Positions 4,657-5,774 of a stretch of DNA of 5,774 nt are shown in pieces. The position numbers were made by a program, and so were the translations under genes. Numbering within the stretch: position 1 is the stretch's first letter; every line of letters begins with the position of its first letter. Location: the NCBI GenBank assembly GCA_031262895.1, contig JAISGW010000170.1:1-5774 (forward strand). Direction: 5' to 3'. A model generated the notes under the pieces. That model made no database searches, was not told the origin of the DNA, and saw nothing but the letters and a program-made list of their open reading frames with translations. The stretch is from Tannerella sp. GTDB taxonomy: Bacteria > Bacteroidota > Bacteroidia > Bacteroidales > Tannerellaceae.

Positions 4657-5774
4657 ATGAAGAAATACATCCGAATTTGGGGAATAGCCGCGGCTTGCTC
4701 CTTGCTTTGCTTGGGGAGCATGAAAGCGGGGACGAGTGTTGACGCGCTCATCCAACGGGTATCGGAAGGAACCGCGAAGAATTTGCGTACGGAATTCGTG
4801 AAAGGAAGCGCTTCGGAAGGGGATTTCTTTGAAATCACCAACCAAGGCAAGGACGTCCTCATCCAAGGGAACAACCCCGTGAGCATCGCCACCGGCTTCA
4901 ACTGGTACCTGAAATACGTGGCGGGCATCCATATTGCCTGGAACAACCTGCGCCAGCCCATGCCTACGCAACTTCCTCCTGTTCCCCACCCTATCCGGCA
5001 ATCCACAGATCTGCCTTTGCGCTATTACCTTAACTATTGCACCTTTTCTTATTCCATGGCATTCTGGAATTGGAACCGTTGGGAAGAGGAATTGGACTGG
5101 ATGGCCATGCACGGCGTCAATATGTCCTTGGACCTGATTGGCAACGCAGTGGTCTGGCGGAACCTTCTGGAACATCTGGGTTACACGAAAGCGGAAGTCA
5201 ACCAATTCGTTGCCGGCCCCGCTTTCCAAGCCTGGTGGGAGATGAACAATCTTGAAGGCTGGGGCGGTCCGAACCCCGACGAATGGTACGCCCAGCAGGA
5301 AGCCCTGCAAAAAAAGATATTGGCGAGAATGCACGCTTTGGGCATCCAGCCTGTCCTGCCCGGTTTTGCCGGCATGGTGCCACGTAACATCGGGAAGAAA
5401 CTCGGTTACGAAGTGGCCGACCCCGGACGCTGGTGCACCTTTCCCCGGCCGGCCTTCCTGCGTACTGACGACCCGCATTTCAACGACTTTGCCCACCTTT
5501 ATTATAAGGAGATGGAAAAACTTTACGGGAAAGCGGCTTATTACGCCATTGACCCCTTCCACGAAGGCGGCAGCACCAAGGGCATAGACCTGACCGCTGC
5601 GGGACATACGATTTGGGCGGCCATGAAAAAGGCAAACCCCAAGGCCGTCTGGGTCATTCAGGCCTGGCAGCGGAACCCGCGCGAGGCCATGATAGGCCAG
5701 TTGCCGACGCACGACGTCCTCGTGCTCGACCTATACAGTGAGAAGGAACCGCAATGGGGCGACCCGCAGTCGGC
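4657..5774 (+). CDS. Secreted alpha-N-acetylglucosaminidase, GH89 (NAGLU family), 3' end cut by window edge
   Basis: Hydrolyses terminal alpha-linked N-acetylglucosamine, as found in heparan sulfate and on alpha-GlcNAc-capped mucin glycans; acts in the periplasm or at the cell surface. The 372 visible codons are about half of a typical family member (around 720 residues). MKKYIRIWGIAAACSLLCLG and the following SMKA form a signal peptide, probably cleaved near residue 24. Residues about 26-112 fit the small N-terminal domain. The (beta/alpha)8 catalytic domain then starts at LRYYLNYCTFSYSMAFWNWN (121-140), with LDWMAMHGVNMSLDLIG (146-162), FQAWWEMNNLEGWGGPNPDE (190-209), QPVLPGFAGMVP (231-242) and AIDPFHEGG (297-305). 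Glu303 is the likely acid/base, by comparison with the known catalytic pair of clostridial GH89; the nucleophile Glu should lie past the window. The gene has its own -7 box and ribosome binding site and GC-rich codons like the serS cluster, so it looks native. The preferred natural glycan is unknown. Confidence 0.96.
   Translation, partial: MKKYIRIWGIAAACSLLCLGSMKAGTSVDALIQRVSEGTAKNLRTEFVKGSASEGDFFEITNQGKDVLIQGNNPVSIATGFNWYLKYVAGIHIAWNNLRQPMPTQLPPVPHPIRQSTDLPLRYYLNYCTFSYSMAFWNWNRWEEELDWMAMHGVNMSLDLIGNAVVWRNLLEHLGYTKAEVNQFVAGPAFQAWWEMNNLEGWGGPNPDEWYAQQEALQKKILARMHALGIQPVLPGFAGMVPRNIGKKLGYEVADPGRWCTFPRPAFLRTDDPHFNDFAHLYYKEMEKLYGKAAYYAIDPFHEGGSTKGIDLTAAGHTIWAAMKKANPKAVWVIQAWQRNPREAMIGQLPTHDVLVLDLYSEKEPQWGDPQS

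Noticed and set aside
4657..4720. A lipoprotein signal (Cys14 or Cys18) in the GH89 protein.
   Set aside because: Neither AAAC nor SLLC fits the lipobox well, and both lie early in the hydrophobic stretch. Signal peptidase I cleavage near MKA is the simpler reading.
4642..5712. A 356-codon open frame on the minus strand opposite the GH89 gene.
   Set aside because: It is antisense to a clear GH89 coding sequence, has no recognisable domain, and long antisense frames are common opposite GC-rich genes.

Overview
The window looks like chromosomal DNA of a gut-type Bacteroidales bacterium with a fairly GC-rich genome. The seryl-tRNA synthetase reads like those of Bacteroides and Parabacteroides. 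Two promoters carry the Bacteroidetes -7 element TAnnTTTG. The gene set (LysM glucosaminidase, YbdG-like channel, secreted GH89 glycosidase) fits that order. Genus cannot be fixed by eye.

Layout. Bases 1-3406 hold a leftward cluster that reads, in transcription order, serS (seryl-tRNA synthetase), a YbdG/MscM-type mechanosensitive channel, and a secreted glucosaminidase with LysM domains that runs off the left edge. The spacing is tight: 10 bases after serS, then a 4-base ATGA overlap. This suggests one operon driven from a promoter at about 3436-3452. The two downstream products both relate to envelope and turgor (pressure release, peptidoglycan cutting); serS is housekeeping.

Bases 3505-4518 hold a rightward, AT-rich gene divergent from serS. 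It encodes the C-terminal two thirds of a COG2865-type ATP-binding protein (divergent HATPase fold plus C-terminal winged helix). The usual N-terminal AlbA_2 (Schlafen-type) domain is missing: family homology begins just after an in-frame stop at 3496-3498, immediately beside the serS promoter. It looks like a horizontally acquired gene that was cut at its 5' end, either a remnant or a shortened protein. A short GC-rich stretch of unknown origin (4519-4580) follows it.

Bases 4657-5774 hold the first 372 codons of a secreted alpha-N-acetylglucosaminidase (GH89, NAGLU family), preceded by its own -7 box and a ribosome binding site. It includes the likely acid/base Glu. The rest of the catalytic domain lies beyond the right edge.

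I find no RNA genes, CRISPR array, insertion sequence or integrase. I do not see convincing evidence of a new multi-gene system. The best leads are the truncated ATPase wedged against the serS promoter, and a near-identical 17-base promoter/start-site motif shared by serS and the GH89 gene.
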